Below, piece by piece: positions 1 to 8,733 of a stretch of DNA of 64,000 nucleotides (positions within the stretch are counted from its first letter, which is position 1; the number at the start of each line of letters is the position of its first letter). A program made the position numbers and the translations under genes. The notes beneath the pieces are model-generated. The model searched no databases. It was not told the origin of the DNA and worked only from the letters and a program-made list of their open reading frames with translations. Source of the stretch: Streptomyces halobius (GTDB lineage: Bacteria; Actinomycetota; Actinomycetes; Streptomycetales; Streptomycetaceae); assembly GCF_023277745.1 (NCBI RefSeq), contig NZ_CP086322.1:2046001-2110000 (forward strand). Direction: 5' to 3'.

Positions 1-1
1 T

Positions 2-766
2 CCGAGCGCGAAGATCCTCGCGCAGGAGCTGACCACGTCCGAACTCTCGGCCACCTGCGACAGCATCCTCAAGCAGGACCCGGTCTTCCACGACATCGTC
101 AAGGACGACGGCCCGGTCAAGGACGACAACAACACCAGCATCGAGATCGTCGCCTTCAACTCCAGTACCGACTACAAGACCTACGCCGGTGTCGTCTTCG
201 GCATCGACACCAACAACGGCGGCATGTACCTGGAGGGCGACCCGGCCGCCGAGGGCAACCAGCCGCGCTTCATCGCCTACGAGCAGCCGGCCGAGGACGG
301 CTCCTTCCAGATCTGGAACCTCAACCACGAGTACACCCACTACCTCGACGGCCGCTTCGACATGTACGGCGACTTCGCAGCCGGGCAGACCACACCGACC
401 GTGATGTGGATCGAGGGTTTCGCCGAGTACCTCTCCTACTCCTACCGCGGCATCACCTACGACCGGGCGATCGAGGAGGCGGGCAAGAGCACCTACAAGC
501 TCAGCCAGCTCTTCGGGACCACCTACGACAACGCCGACACCACCCGTATCTACCAGTGGGGCTACCTGGGCGTCCGATACATGCTCCAATCGCACCCCGA
601 GGACGTGGCCACCCTGCTCGGCCACTACCGCGCAGGCGAGTACGACGCCGCCTACAGCCTGCTTCGCGACACCATCGGCACCCAGTACGACGCCGGCTTC
701 ACCGACTGGCTGAGCAAGTGCGCCGGCGGCGACTGCGGCCAACTGCCGGCCCGGAGCGGCCGGTGA
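2..766 (+). CDS. Secreted collagenase (peptidase M9), C-terminal part; 5' end outside window
   Basis: The reading frame is open from base 2, so the start lies upstream. The visible 254 residues carry the gluzincin motif HEYTH (bases 326-340) in the context [10 protein letters not shown], followed about 30 residues later by GFAEYLSY, which supplies the downstream zinc-binding glutamate. This arrangement is typical of Streptomyces/Clostridium/Vibrio M9 collagenases. The protein ends soon after the catalytic subdomain (CAGGDCGQ...), with no C-terminal PKD or collagen-binding domain. By family it is an exported zinc endopeptidase cleaving triple-helical collagen. It is followed directly by a strong terminator. 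Its position next to hydroxyproline catabolic and peptide uptake genes suggests that it supplies their substrate. Confidence 0.85.
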   Translation, partial: PSAKILAQELTTSELSATCDSILKQDPVFHDIVKDDGPVKDDNNTSIEIVAFNSSTDYKTYAGVVFGIDTNNGGMYLEGDPAAEGNQPRFIAYEQPAEDGSFQIWNLNHEYTHYLDGRFDMYGDFAAGQTTPTVMWIEGFAEYLSYSYRGITYDRAIEEAGKSTYKLSQLFGTTYDNADTTRIYQWGYLGVRYMLQSHPEDVATLLGHYRAGEYDAAYSLLRDTIGTQYDAGFTDWLSKCAGGDCGQLPARSGR

Positions 767-804
767 CCGGGGCCTCGGTCACCGGCAAGAACTGAGCCAG
801 GAGA

Positions 805-845
805 GCCTGGTGTCCCGCGCATCGTTCGTGCGCGGGACACCAGGC
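805..845 (+). terminator. Intrinsic terminator of the collagenase gene
   Basis: Two perfect 17-base complementary arms (805-821 and 829-845) are separated by a 7-base loop, 39 bases after the collagenase stop codon. There is no T-tract, which is usual for Streptomyces. Confidence 0.85.
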
Positions 846-859
846 TTCTCAACTGTCCC

Positions 860-1116
860 GGTTCGTCATGGGAGGCCCGGTGCACGGTGTCGGCGACCCG
901 GATGGCCAGACGGGTCTTGCCGGCCCCGCCGGGACCGGTGAGCGTCAGCAGACGGGAGCCGGACAGCAGCCTTTTCGCCTCGGCGATCTCGCGTCGACGG
1001 CCGACGAAGCTGGTGACATCGGGCGGCAGAGCGCCGACGCCGTCCGGGGCGATGGTTTCGGCTTTCACGTTCTTGCATCCGCGACAGACTGCTGATCCAC
1101 AACAGAGTGCCGACAA
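860..1116 (-). pseudogene. N-terminal fragment of an AfsR/LuxR-type NB-ARC ATPase regulator
   Basis: On the minus strand, about 50 residues match the start of the ATPase module of large Streptomyces regulators: a [12 protein letters not shown] element followed by the Walker A loop [11 protein letters not shown]. The similarity stops abruptly at the collagenase terminator, where the frame runs into antisense of the collagenase gene. The reading frame can start at 1116 but the N-terminal residues are unconvincing. It has no domain beyond Walker A, so it is a truncated remnant rather than a working regulator. Confidence 0.6.
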
Positions 1117-1186
1117 GTCGATGGCAGTTCAGTGCGCGGAACTCGGCCTGCCGGGCTGCTCACCTTTCAGCCTAGGTGCTCGCGTG

Positions 1187-1208
1187 AATACGTACCCATA
1201 TACGTATT
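1187..1208. promoter_or_regulatory. Perfect inverted repeat, candidate operator
   Basis: AATACGTA (1187-1194) and TACGTATT (1201-1208) are perfect 8-base inverted arms around a 6-base spacer, in AT-rich sequence that contrasts with its surroundings. The site lies about 75 bases upstream of the ATP-binding protein gene. The protein that binds it is unknown. Confidence 0.45.
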
Positions 1209-1280
1209 TTCCCCATCGTCCCGGGCGCCTCCCCCCGCGCATGGTGAACCTCTCATTTCCCATTCGACGCGGGACGTCCC

Positions 1281-1685
1281 ATGCACCAGGCCATCCTCAC
1301 GTGCTCCCTCACCGACACCGCCTCCGTGGGCACGATCCTGCCGCCCGTCGCATCGTCGGTGCGGCAGGCACGGGCCCTCACCCGCTCCGAGCTCGCCTCC
1401 CGAGGGCTGACCGACCACGAGGGCACCGCCGAGCTCCTCGTCAGCGAGCTGGTCACCAACGCGCTGCGTTACGCGGCCTGCGCGGTCCGGCTGTCCCTGT
1501 CCTTCCGGGGCGACACACTGCACTGCGAGGTCGAGGACACCAGCCTTGGTCCATCGGTCGTGCGCGGAGCCCGCGAGGAGGACGAGAGTGGCCGCGGCCT
1601 GCTGCTGGTCCAGGAGCTCGCCCGAGCATGGGGCAGACGTGACTCGCGGGTGGGCAAGGTCGTCTGGTTCGAACTCGGGCTGTGA
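1281..1685 (+). CDS. ATP-binding protein, anti-sigma-factor/histidine-kinase-like ATPase (HATPase_c_2)
   Basis: This 134-residue single-domain protein has the GHKL ATPase features of the many small Streptomyces SpoIIAB/RsbW-like proteins. The N box is LLVSELVTNALRYA (about residues 53-66), VEDTS provides the G1-like Asp region, and GRGLLLVQELARAW is the glycine-rich ATP lid. Such proteins are usually serine kinases or anti-sigma factors acting on partner-switching regulators, but no antagonist or sigma gene is next to it, so the target is unknown. A palindrome lies upstream at 1187-1208. The 205 bases after its stop (1686-1890) hold no gene I can support. Confidence 0.75.
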   Translation: MHQAILTCSLTDTASVGTILPPVASSVRQARALTRSELASRGLTDHEGTAELLVSELVTNALRYAACAVRLSLSFRGDTLHCEVEDTSLGPSVVRGAREEDESGRGLLLVQELARAWGRRDSRVGKVVWFELGL

Positions 1686-1890
1686 GACTTCTGCACGCGC
1701 CCTCCCCAGTCGTGGACTCCGAGCACGGGCTGCGGCTCCGGCGGCGACCCCCACGCCCCGATATCCACAGAGGCCGACGCCGCACCGCCACGAGAGCCGC
1801 CGTCGGCCCTGCTCTGCCTGTGCTGGGACCAGTGGCAGCCCTGCGTGGATGTCGGTTCCCTGCAGGCCGAGGACGACGTCCTCCTGCGGG

Positions 1891-3096
1891 TTACGACCTC
1901 GTGATACGCACGGTGTCCCCGGAGCGGCCCCCCGCACGTACCTCGATGCGGACCCCGGTAGCCGCGTCGGTGAAGGTCTGGCCCGGGCCGTGGGCGGCCA
2001 TGTCCAAGGGGCCGCAGTCGGAGTCGGCCTGGGGAGGGGTGACCGGGGTGGCGGGCATGACTCTGATCGGGCCGTCTCCGGTCTGGGTGGCGGAGTCGAC
2101 CTTGTAGATCAGTACGCCTGTCGAGCAGGGGGTGGGGTCGTTGCCCCTGGCCCGGCGGGATTCCGCCACGTAGGCCGTGCTCTCGCCGGTACGGACCACG
2201 GCGATCTTGGTGCCGCCCGGCCGCTCCACGGGAGTCAGCCGGACCGTCCGCCGGCCGGGTGCGTCCAGGCAGGCCACCTGGCGGTCCCGGGTCCAGCCCA
2301 GCTTCCAGGAGTGCCAGCCGAGGTACTGCGGGGCGTGACCCGCGATGTTTCCCATGACGTCCCAGCCGCCCACGTACCGGTGGGTCTCACCGGTGAAGGC
2401 GTACAGATCGGGCAGCCCGAAGGTGTGGGCGGTTTCGTGGGCGGCGACCTTGTGGCCCCAGCGCCAGATGTCCTGGCCGAAGGTGACGGCCCACTTGACG
2501 CGGGTGCCGTCGGCGGTGACGCCGGTCGTGGCCGGGTCGTGGAGGTACGTGGGTGAGAAGGAGATCGCCTTCGCAGCCTTCGTAGCGACGACATAGACCA
2601 TGTCGTAGCGGGAGAAGTCGGCGTACGGGTCGGCGGCCTTGACGGCGTCGCGCATGTACCGCTCGTGAGTCTCGAAGGTCAGGCCGCGCTCGAAGCCGTA
2701 GGAGGTGGACTGCGCCGGCATGCGGATCCAGCGGTGCAGCGGGGTGATGTCCAGTCGGGCGCGGCCGTAGGAGGCCCGGCGTATCCAGTCGGCGGCGGGG
2801 GCGAGTTGGGCTGCGTAGGGCTCCGTGGAGTCGGTGGCCTGGGCGTCGGGGAAGTCCACGAAGAGGGTGAGGGTGCGCAGCCTGCCGGTGGACCGCTGGA
2901 ACTGGACCGGGTCGGTGTCCAGGCCCTCGTCGGTCCAGCCGGTTCTGCCGGGGAGGGCGCAATCGGCGGCGCGGGGTGCCGGGTCGGTGTGGGGTCTGGG
3001 TTCCGCCTGCGCCGTTGTGGCGAGGGTGGAGAGGCATGCTGTGAGGGCGAGGGCCGCCGCGGTGAGGGGCCGCAGAGGGGTGGGGACGGTGGGCAT
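1891..3096 (-). CDS. Secreted M6-family zinc metalloprotease, copy 1
   Basis: The 401-residue protein starts with a Sec signal peptide (hydrophobic stretch about residues 8-30, AxA-like cleavage before EPRPH). The catalytic zinc motif HETAHTFGLPD lies at about residues 219-229, in the metzincin-like HExxHxxGxxD form of M6 (immune inhibitor A-type) proteases. Other M6-like landmarks are TDEG near the mature N-terminus, LFVDFPDAQ, WDVMGN after the zinc site, and a C-terminal beta domain ending DTVRI. It is about 65-70% similar by eye to the protein at 19074-20261. It lies about 100 bases downstream of the S33 hydrolase on the same strand and is probably co-transcribed with it. Role inferred: extracellular proteolysis feeding peptide uptake. 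Confidence 0.8.
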   Translation of the reverse strand: MPTVPTPLRPLTAAALALTACLSTLATTAQAEPRPHTDPAPRAADCALPGRTGWTDEGLDTDPVQFQRSTGRLRTLTLFVDFPDAQATDSTEPYAAQLAPAADWIRRASYGRARLDITPLHRWIRMPAQSTSYGFERGLTFETHERYMRDAVKAADPYADFSRYDMVYVVATKAAKAISFSPTYLHDPATTGVTADGTRVKWAVTFGQDIWRWGHKVAAHETAHTFGLPDLYAFTGETHRYVGGWDVMGNIAGHAPQYLGWHSWKLGWTRDRQVACLDAPGRRTVRLTPVERPGGTKIAVVRTGESTAYVAESRRARGNDPTPCSTGVLIYKVDSATQTGDGPIRVMPATPVTPPQADSDCGPLDMAAHGPGQTFTDAATGVRIEVRAGGRSGDTVRITRS

Positions 3097-3195
3097 GGCT
3101 GTCCCTTCCGGGTCAGGGAATCATCGGTTGGCGCTCATGGGTGCGTGGTTGGCCGTGATATCCGTGCTCATGTGGTTCATGTGGTTCATGGGTGG

Positions 3196-4461
3196 TTACG
3201 CGCGGCCTGCTGCGAGGTCCATCAGGCGGGACAGCACCTGGCCGCCCGAGGCGGTGATGCCGTCGTGTTCCCACTCGTTGGTGATCCAGGTCCGTACGGC
3301 GCCGACGTCCCGCGCGGTGCGCAGGGAGAGCCCGGCGTCCACGTACATGTCGTCGTGGTAGACCACCGCCGCGAGGGGGACCTCGTTGGCGGCCAGGCGG
3401 TGCCGGTCGTACAGCGGCGGCCAGTCCGTCCGCTCGGCCAGCAGATCGGCGGCCTCGGCGAAAGGACGCAGTCCCGCTATCTCCTGGAACATCCAGGGGT
3501 AGATCATTTCGCCGGTGAGCGTGAGGGGGTCCGCGTCCTCGGAGAACTCGGGGAAGCCGACCTGGGCCCGCGCCGCGGCCCAACCCGTGGGCTTGTCGCC
3601 CTGCCCGTAGAGCGTCTCCTGCATCACGGCGAACAGCGGGTTGTCCGTGAAGCCGGTCAGGCCCATCACCTGGTGCAGGAAGGTGGTGGTCAACTCGCCG
3701 TGGGCGTCGAGGGCTTCGTCGAGCAGCCAGTGCACCCGCTCGAAACCGTCGCCCATGCCGAAGGCGAGGCCGAGTGTACGCAGCCGACGGGGGGTGAGCC
3801 GGTCTCCGTCCGGCAGGCGGACATCGGAGGTGGCCAGCAGGTCGGCTATCCGCCGCAGCGGGCGAGCGTCGCCCGGGTATCGGTCGTAGTACTCCAGGAC
3901 CCGATCCGCCACGCGGGGATAGGTGCGGGCGTATACGTCGTCGGCGGTGGCGGTGAGACCGGGCAGGCCGCCCGCGACGTAGCACGCCCGCAGCCCCTCG
4001 GGGGCCTGGGAGAGATACGTGAGAGTGATGAAGCCGCCGTAGCTCTGGCCGAGCGTCTCCCAGGGCTCGTCGCCGCAGAGCTCGCGGCGGATCAGCTCGG
4101 CGTCCGCGACGATGGAGTCTGCCCGGAAGTGGGCGAGATACGTGGCGAGTTGGGCGGCCGTGGCGAAGCGGGAGGCCGCGCGGGTGGTGACGGGGGTGGA
4201 GCGGCCGGTGCCGCGCTGGTCGAGGAGCAGTACCCGGTGGGTCGTGAGCGCGTGTTCCAGCCAGGCCGGGGAACCGGCGGACGGGCGGGGTGACTTGCCT
4301 CCGGGGCCGCCCTGCAGGAACAGCAGCCAGGGCAGTTTCTCGGCCGCACGGGCGGGGTCCGCGACCTCGCGGGCGAACACCTGGATTCGGGGGCCGCTCG
4401 GAGCGGCGTGGTCCAAGGGCACGCTGAAGACGTGGTCGGTGGTCGCGTACGCGGGGTTCAT
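3196..4461 (-). CDS. Prolyl iminopeptidase-like alpha/beta hydrolase (peptidase S33)
   Basis: This 421-residue cytoplasmic alpha/beta hydrolase has the oxyanion segment GGPGGKSPRP (about residues 51-60) and the nucleophile elbow GQSYGG (serine near residue 144). Its C-terminal histidine candidate is in NEWEHDGIT (about residues 394-402). Length and motifs match the larger S33 proline iminopeptidases, which release N-terminal proline or hydroxyproline from peptides. An AAGGGA ribosome site precedes the ATG at 4461. A copy of the locus-wide operator lies 54 bases upstream. With an Xaa-Pro aminopeptidase and hydroxyproline catabolism nearby, the inferred job is removing N-terminal Pro/Hyp from imported collagen peptides. 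Substrate preference is not proven by sequence. Confidence 0.75.
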   Translation of the reverse strand: MNPAYATTDHVFSVPLDHAAPSGPRIQVFAREVADPARAAEKLPWLLFLQGGPGGKSPRPSAGSPAWLEHALTTHRVLLLDQRGTGRSTPVTTRAASRFATAAQLATYLAHFRADSIVADAELIRRELCGDEPWETLGQSYGGFITLTYLSQAPEGLRACYVAGGLPGLTATADDVYARTYPRVADRVLEYYDRYPGDARPLRRIADLLATSDVRLPDGDRLTPRRLRTLGLAFGMGDGFERVHWLLDEALDAHGELTTTFLHQVMGLTGFTDNPLFAVMQETLYGQGDKPTGWAAARAQVGFPEFSEDADPLTLTGEMIYPWMFQEIAGLRPFAEAADLLAERTDWPPLYDRHRLAANEVPLAAVVYHDDMYVDAGLSLRTARDVGAVRTWITNEWEHDGITASGGQVLSRLMDLAAGRA

Positions 4462-4514
4462 GCAGGTCCCTTCACGGCCAGGTGCGTCAGGGGAGGGTCG
4501 GGGCTTACAGGTAT

Positions 4515-4533
4515 GTGACGTGTGACGTTGTAC
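4515..4533 (-). promoter_or_regulatory. Candidate GntR/FCD operator upstream of the S33 hydrolase
   Basis: Read on the minus strand the 19-mer is GTACAACGTCACACGTCAC. It matches the palindrome consensus GTNCAATGTNACATTGNAC at 12 of 16 defined positions, with a nearly intact left half (GTACAACGTCAC). It lies in the promoter region between the hydrolase start (4461) and the gntR stop (4618). Confidence 0.5.
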
Positions 4534-4617
4534 TCATGCTCAGAGTCCTGGACCGCAGGCTTCGCCGACAGCTCCCACTTGGCCATAACCCGGCGCTATG
4601 TCACCGGGCCGCCGCGC

Positions 4618-5346
4618 TCAGCGGGTCGCGCTCAGCTTCCTCCGGGGACCGGGGCTCTTCCTGGCCCCCGGCTGCTTCTCCCCCTTGCCCTTCGCCCACA
4701 GCGAGCGCACATGGCCGAGGTGCCGCGCCATGCACTTCTCGGCGCCCTTGGCGTCGCCCGCCAGCATCAGGTCGAGGAGTTCGAGGTGCTCCTCCGCCGA
4801 AGGGATCAGCTCGCCGCGCTCGTCCAGGGCGGTCAGCCCGTACAGGCGCGAGCGCTTGCGCAGATCGCCGACCATTTCGACGAGCCGTTCGTTGCCGGAG
4901 AGCGCGAGCAGGGAGAGATGGAACTGGCGGTCGGCCTCCAGATAGCCGAGGAGGTCGTGTTCGCGCGCGGCGCGCACGATCTCCTCGGCTGTCGGGCGCA
5001 GGGCTTCGAAGTCTTCGCGGGAGGCACTCCGGGTGATCCGGCCGACGGTCGGGACCTCGATGAGGGCGCGGATCTCGGTGTACTGGTCGAGGTCGCGCTC
5101 ATTGACCTCGGTGACCCGGAAGCCCTTGTTGCGGACGGGCTCGACCAGGCCCTCGCGGGCGAGGTCGAGCATCGCCTCGCGCACCGGGGTGGCGGAGATG
5201 CCGAAGTCCTCCGCGAGCCCTGGCGCGGAGTAGACCTCGCCGGGGCGGAGTTCGCCGGAGATCAGGGCCGCCCGCAGGGCGTGGGCGACCTGGTCGCGCA
5301 GCCGCTCCCTGGTGGTGATGAGGTTGCGGTGCTTCAGGTGCCCCAT
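4618..5346 (-). CDS. GntR-family transcriptional regulator, FadR subfamily (FCD domain)
   Basis: The protein has 242 residues from the ATG at 5346; an in-frame start at 5388 is possible but lies further from a ribosome site. The N-terminal winged helix includes DQVAHALRAALISGEL, then the recognition region YSAPGLAEDFGISATPVREAM and the wing KGFRVTEV. The rest is an all-helical FCD effector domain, with the metal/ligand-binding type signature EADRQFHLSLLALSGN and a late histidine in MARHLGHVRSLW. FCD regulators typically sense small acids or amino-acid intermediates. A candidate operator sits 47 bases upstream, so autoregulation is likely. Similar sites precede most operons from 4.4 to 20.3 kb, making it the probable regulator of the hydroxyproline/peptide locus. 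The inducer is unknown; hydroxyproline or a catabolite would be logical. Confidence 0.85.
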   Translation of the reverse strand: MGHLKHRNLITTRERLRDQVAHALRAALISGELRPGEVYSAPGLAEDFGISATPVREAMLDLAREGLVEPVRNKGFRVTEVNERDLDQYTEIRALIEVPTVGRITRSASREDFEALRPTAEEIVRAAREHDLLGYLEADRQFHLSLLALSGNERLVEMVGDLRKRSRLYGLTALDERGELIPSAEEHLELLDLMLAGDAKGAEKCMARHLGHVRSLWAKGKGEKQPGARKSPGPRRKLSATR

Positions 5347-5392
5347 GGTGTTCCCTGTTCCCTTTTCCTCCGTGCCCGACCGGGCCACCAGC

Positions 5393-5411
5393 GTACAATG
5401 TCACGTTGTTT
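5393..5411. promoter_or_regulatory. Candidate operator upstream of gntR, overlapping the aldehyde dehydrogenase stop codon
   Basis: The plus-strand 19-mer GTACAATGTCACGTTGTTT matches the consensus palindrome at 13 of 16 defined positions; its core ACAATGTCACGTTGT is almost a perfect inverted repeat. It lies 47 bases upstream of the gntR start and covers the last codons and stop of the aldehyde dehydrogenase gene. Confidence 0.55.
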
Positions 5412-6783
5412 TCGCAGGTGCCAGGGTGTAGGTGCGGGACGAGGTGTAGAAGTCCAGGGCCGCTCGCCCTTGCTCGCGCGGGCCGTAACTGGATGCCTTC
5501 GCGCCGCCGAACGGCAGGTGGAAGTCGACCCCGGTGGACGGTGCGTTGACACGGATCATGCCGGTGTCCAGCTGGTCGAGCCCGTGCAGGGCTGCATCCA
5601 GGTCGGTGGTGTGCACCGAGGTGACCAGGCCGTACGGGACGGAATTGGTGATGCGCACGGCATGGCTCGGATCGGCGGCGGGCAGCAGCGCGGCGATGGG
5701 GCCGAAGACCTCGTCCCGCAGCAGCGGATGGCCCGCCGGTACGTCCTCCACCAGGGTGGGGGCCGCGTACCAGCCGGGGACGTCCGGGCCGGCGCTCTCG
5801 GCGAGGACGCGTGAGCCCTCCCGGGCCTGCTCCACCCGGGAGCACGCCTGCTCGGAGATCAGCGGCCCGCACACCGTGGCCGGATCGGCGGGGTCGCCCA
5901 CCGGGAGCGCGCGCAGTGCGTCGGTGAGGGCCTCGCGCAGCGGGCCGAGGGCGGTGCCGACCGCAATCACCCGGCTCGTGGCCGTGCACTTCTGTCCCGC
6001 GTATCCGGCGATCGCGGCGGCGATATGGGCGGCGGCCTGTCCGATGTCGGCATCCGGCAGGACGATCGCCGCGTTGAGTCCGCCCATCTCGGCCTGGACG
6101 GGGATGCTCCGGTCACCGGCCGCGCGGACGACCGCACCGCCGACGGCGTCCGAGCCGGTGAAGGAGACGACATCGACGGCGGAAACGAGGGCGTTGCCCT
6201 CGGTGGCGTCACCCTGGATCAGGGTGAACACGCCGTCCGGAACGGCCTGTTGGACGATCTCGGCCAGGCGCCGGGCGCAGGCGGTGGCCTCGGGCGCGGG
6301 CTTGAGGACGGCCGCGTTGCCGGCCGCCAGCGCCGGGGCCGCCTTCCAGCTCGGGATGGCGAAGGGGAAGTTCCAGGGCGTGATGAGCCCCGCGACACCG
6401 TGCGGGCGGCGCCGGGTCAGCAACAGCCCGGGGCCGCCCGCCGTTTCGTGCACGGCGCCGGTGGGCTCGTACGGGGCCTGGGCGTAGTAGCGCCAGATCG
6501 CCGCGGTACGGGCCACCTCGGCCCGCGCTTCGGCGAGCGGTTTGCCCACCTCCCGTACGGCGAGCGCGGCCAGCTCCTCGGCCGCGGCCTCGATGGCGGA
6601 GGCGATCGAGCCGAGCGCACAGGCGCGGGCGGCCGCGCCGCCGAGGAGCCAGTTGGGCTGGGCCACGCGGGCCCGCTCGACGGCGTCGACCGTGGCGAAG
6701 GCCCCGGCTGCCGGGACCTCGGCGAGGATGTCGGAGGGGTCGGCCGGGTTGTGCGATACGAGGATGGAGGGGGAGGTGGTCAC
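5401..6783 (-). CDS. Aldehyde dehydrogenase, probable alpha-ketoglutarate semialdehyde dehydrogenase
   Basis: This 460-residue ALDH starts at GTG 6783, overlapping the epimerase stop by 4 bases (GTGA). Family landmarks in order are the NAD-binding segment TPWNFPFAIPSWK, the catalytic glutamate in QAEMGG, the catalytic cysteine in GQKCTATSR, and EVFGPIAALLP. The C-terminal substrate-channel segment ends FGGAKASSYGPREQG. In bacterial hydroxyproline catabolism the last step is NAD(P)-dependent oxidation of alpha-ketoglutarate semialdehyde to alpha-ketoglutarate by an ALDH. Its place as the third gene of a dapA-like / epimerase / ALDH operon fits that step. The assignment of substrate rests on this context rather than on a specific residue. 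Confidence 0.85.
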   Translation of the reverse strand: MTTSPSILVSHNPADPSDILAEVPAAGAFATVDAVERARVAQPNWLLGGAAARACALGSIASAIEAAAEELAALAVREVGKPLAEARAEVARTAAIWRYYAQAPYEPTGAVHETAGGPGLLLTRRRPHGVAGLITPWNFPFAIPSWKAAPALAAGNAAVLKPAPEATACARRLAEIVQQAVPDGVFTLIQGDATEGNALVSAVDVVSFTGSDAVGGAVVRAAGDRSIPVQAEMGGLNAAIVLPDADIGQAAAHIAAAIAGYAGQKCTATSRVIAVGTALGPLREALTDALRALPVGDPADPATVCGPLISEQACSRVEQAREGSRVLAESAGPDVPGWYAAPTLVEDVPAGHPLLRDEVFGPIAALLPAADPSHAVRITNSVPYGLVTSVHTTDLDAALHGLDQLDTGMIRVNAPSTGVDFHLPFGGAKASSYGPREQGRAALDFYTSSRTYTLAPAKTT

Positions 6784-7784
6784 AGCAGGAAGCCTCCGGG
6801 GAAGGGGTCGTCCGGGTCGAGGAAGTACTGGGCGGTGCCGGTGATCCAGGCGCGGCCGGTGATGGTGGGGACCACGGCCGGCACCCCGCCGACCCGCGTC
6901 TTTTCGACCAGGCGGCCGGTGAACCGCGTGCCGATGAAGGACTCGTTGACGAAGTCGCGGCCCAGCGGCAGCTCGCCGCGGGCGTACAGCTGCGCCATCC
7001 GCGCGGAGGTTCCGGTCCCGCACGGCGAGCGGTCGAACCAGCCCGGATGAATGGCCATGGCGTGGCGCGAGTGGCGCCCGTTCGAACCGGGGGCCGCGAG
7101 GTAGACGTGCTTGACACCGCTGATCTCCGGAAGGTCCGGGTGGACGGGCCGATCGGGCGAGGCGTTGATGGCCTCCATGATGCCGAGCCCCGCGGCGAGG
7201 AGGTCGTCCTTGCGGGACCGGTCGAACGGCAGGCCCAGCGCGTCGAGTCCGACGAAGGCGTAGAAGTTCCCGCCGAAGGCGAGGTCGTAGGTCACCGCCC
7301 CGTAGCCCGGCACGTACACCTTGCGGTCGAGTCCGACGCAGAACGCGGGCACGTTGGTGAGCGTGACGGCCTTCGCCGCGCCGTCCCGGACGTGGACGTC
7401 GACGGAGACCAGGCCGGCCGGGGTGTCGAGGCGGACCGTGGTGACGGGCTCGACGGCCTGCACCATCCCCGTCTCGACGAGGACGGTGGCCACGCCCATG
7501 GTTCCGTGCCCGCACATCGGCAGCACACCGGAGACCTCGATGAAGAGGACCCCGTAGTCGGCCTCGGGGCTGGTCGGTGGCTGGAGGATCGCTCCGCTCA
7601 TGGCGGCGTGGCCACGCGGCTCGTACATCAGCAGCGTACGGAGGTGGTCCAGGTGCTCGATGAAGTGGAGTCTGCGCTCGGCCATGGTGGCGCCGGGGAT
7701 CACCCCGACGCCGCCGGTGATGACGCGGGTGGGCATGCCCTCGGTGTGCGAGTCGACGGCATGGAAGACATGACGAGTGCGCAC
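6780..7784 (-). CDS. 4-hydroxyproline 2-epimerase (proline racemase family)
   Basis: The 334-residue protein starts at GTG 7784 behind an AAGGGA ribosome site. Both catalytic cysteines of proline racemase/hydroxyproline epimerase are present: PMCGHGTMG and SPCGTGTSA. The trans-3-hydroxyproline dehydratase branch replaces the first cysteine by Thr or Ser, so this is a two-base epimerase or racemase. Neighbouring genes supply every later step of the trans-4-hydroxy-L-proline pathway (D-Hyp dehydrogenase, deaminase, semialdehyde dehydrogenase), which favours conversion of trans-4-hydroxy-L-proline to cis-4-hydroxy-D-proline over proline racemisation. It lies between the DapA-like gene (25-base gap) and the ALDH (4-base overlap) and is translationally coupled to the latter. 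Confidence 0.88.
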   Translation of the reverse strand: MRTRHVFHAVDSHTEGMPTRVITGGVGVIPGATMAERRLHFIEHLDHLRTLLMYEPRGHAAMSGAILQPPTSPEADYGVLFIEVSGVLPMCGHGTMGVATVLVETGMVQAVEPVTTVRLDTPAGLVSVDVHVRDGAAKAVTLTNVPAFCVGLDRKVYVPGYGAVTYDLAFGGNFYAFVGLDALGLPFDRSRKDDLLAAGLGIMEAINASPDRPVHPDLPEISGVKHVYLAAPGSNGRHSRHAMAIHPGWFDRSPCGTGTSARMAQLYARGELPLGRDFVNESFIGTRFTGRLVEKTRVGGVPAVVPTITGRAWITGTAQYFLDPDDPFPGGFLL

Positions 7785-7809
7785 GAAGGTCCCTTTCCGT
7801 GGTCGGCGG

Positions 7810-8718
7810 TCAGCGGTGCCCGTCGGCGACCGCCTTCTCGGTGGCAGCCCGCACCGCCGCCCCGGTCTCCCCGGTGAGCGGGACGCGCGGCGGCCGAGTT
7901 GGGCCGCCGGGGCGGCCGACGATATCCATGGAGAGCTTGATGGCCTGGACGAACTCGGTCTTGGAGTCCCAGCGCAGCAGCGAGTGCAGGGACCGGTAGA
8001 GCGGCAGCGCCGTCTGGAGGTCCCCGTCGACGGCGGCGCGGTAGAGCTCGGCGCAGGTGGCGGGGAAGGCGTTCGGGTACCCGGCGATCCAGCCGACGGC
8101 ACCGGCGACGGCGAGTTCCAGGAGGACATCGTCGGCCCCGATCAGCAGATCGAGCTCCGGGGCGAGTTCGGCGATCTCGTACGCCCTGCGCACATCACCC
8201 GTGAACTCCTTGACCGCGACCACATGGCCCTCGGCGTGGAGCTGAGCGAGCAGCGCCGGGGGCAGATCGACCTTGGTGTCGATGGGGTTGTTGTACGCGA
8301 CGACGGGCATCCCGGCCTTCGCCACCTCGGCGTAGTGCGCACGCACGGCGGCGGTGCCCGCGCGGAAGGCGTTCGGCGGCAGCAGCAGGACGGAGCCGCA
8401 GCCTGCTTCGGCGGCCTGCTCGGCCCAGCGCAGGGCCTCGCCGCTGCCGTACGCGGCGACCCCGGGCATCACCCGCGCGCCGTCGCCCGCCGCCTCGACG
8501 GCCGTGCGGACCACGCGGGCGCGCTCCTCGTCGGTGAGGGTCTGGTACTCGCCCAGGGAGCCGTTCGGCACGACCCCGTCGCAGCCATTCGAGATGAGCC
8601 AGCGGACGTGCTCGGCGTAGGCGTCGTAGTCGACCGAGAGGTCCTCGCGCAGGGGGAGCGCGGTGGCGACCATGATGCCGCGCCAGGGGCGGTCGCTGTT
8701 CCAGGTGGTGGCGGTCAT
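7810..8718 (-). CDS. DapA/NAL-superfamily aldolase, probable pyrroline-4-hydroxy-2-carboxylate deaminase
   Basis: The 302-residue TIM-barrel protein belongs to the dihydrodipicolinate synthase/N-acetylneuraminate lyase family. The Schiff-base lysine is in VAVKEFTGD (about residue 168), the catalytic tyrosine in VVAYNNP (about residue 140), and the carboxylate-binding motif reads PNGSLGEYQTL instead of the DapA GTTGE. In hydroxyproline degradation a DapA paralogue deaminates and dehydrates 1-pyrroline-4-hydroxy-2-carboxylate to alpha-ketoglutarate semialdehyde. It heads the dapA-like / epimerase / ALDH operon, so that function is inferred from context. A locus operator lies 16-34 bases upstream of the start. 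Confidence 0.83.
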   Translation of the reverse strand: MTATTWNSDRPWRGIMVATALPLREDLSVDYDAYAEHVRWLISNGCDGVVPNGSLGEYQTLTDEERARVVRTAVEAAGDGARVMPGVAAYGSGEALRWAEQAAEAGCGSVLLLPPNAFRAGTAAVRAHYAEVAKAGMPVVAYNNPIDTKVDLPPALLAQLHAEGHVVAVKEFTGDVRRAYEIAELAPELDLLIGADDVLLELAVAGAVGWIAGYPNAFPATCAELYRAAVDGDLQTALPLYRSLHSLLRWDSKTEFVQAIKLSMDIVGRPGGPTRPPRVPLTGETGAAVRAATEKAVADGHR

Positions 8719-8733
8719 GCCGTCAACCCTTCT

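Noticed and set aside
2665..4293. A 542-codon plus-strand frame opposite the M6 protease and S33 hydrolase.
   Set aside because: Antisense of two well-supported genes, with low-complexity Gly/Val/Arg composition.
6780..7784. Assignment as trans-3-hydroxy-L-proline dehydratase.
   Set aside because: Both catalytic cysteines are present; the dehydratase branch has Thr or Ser in the first position.
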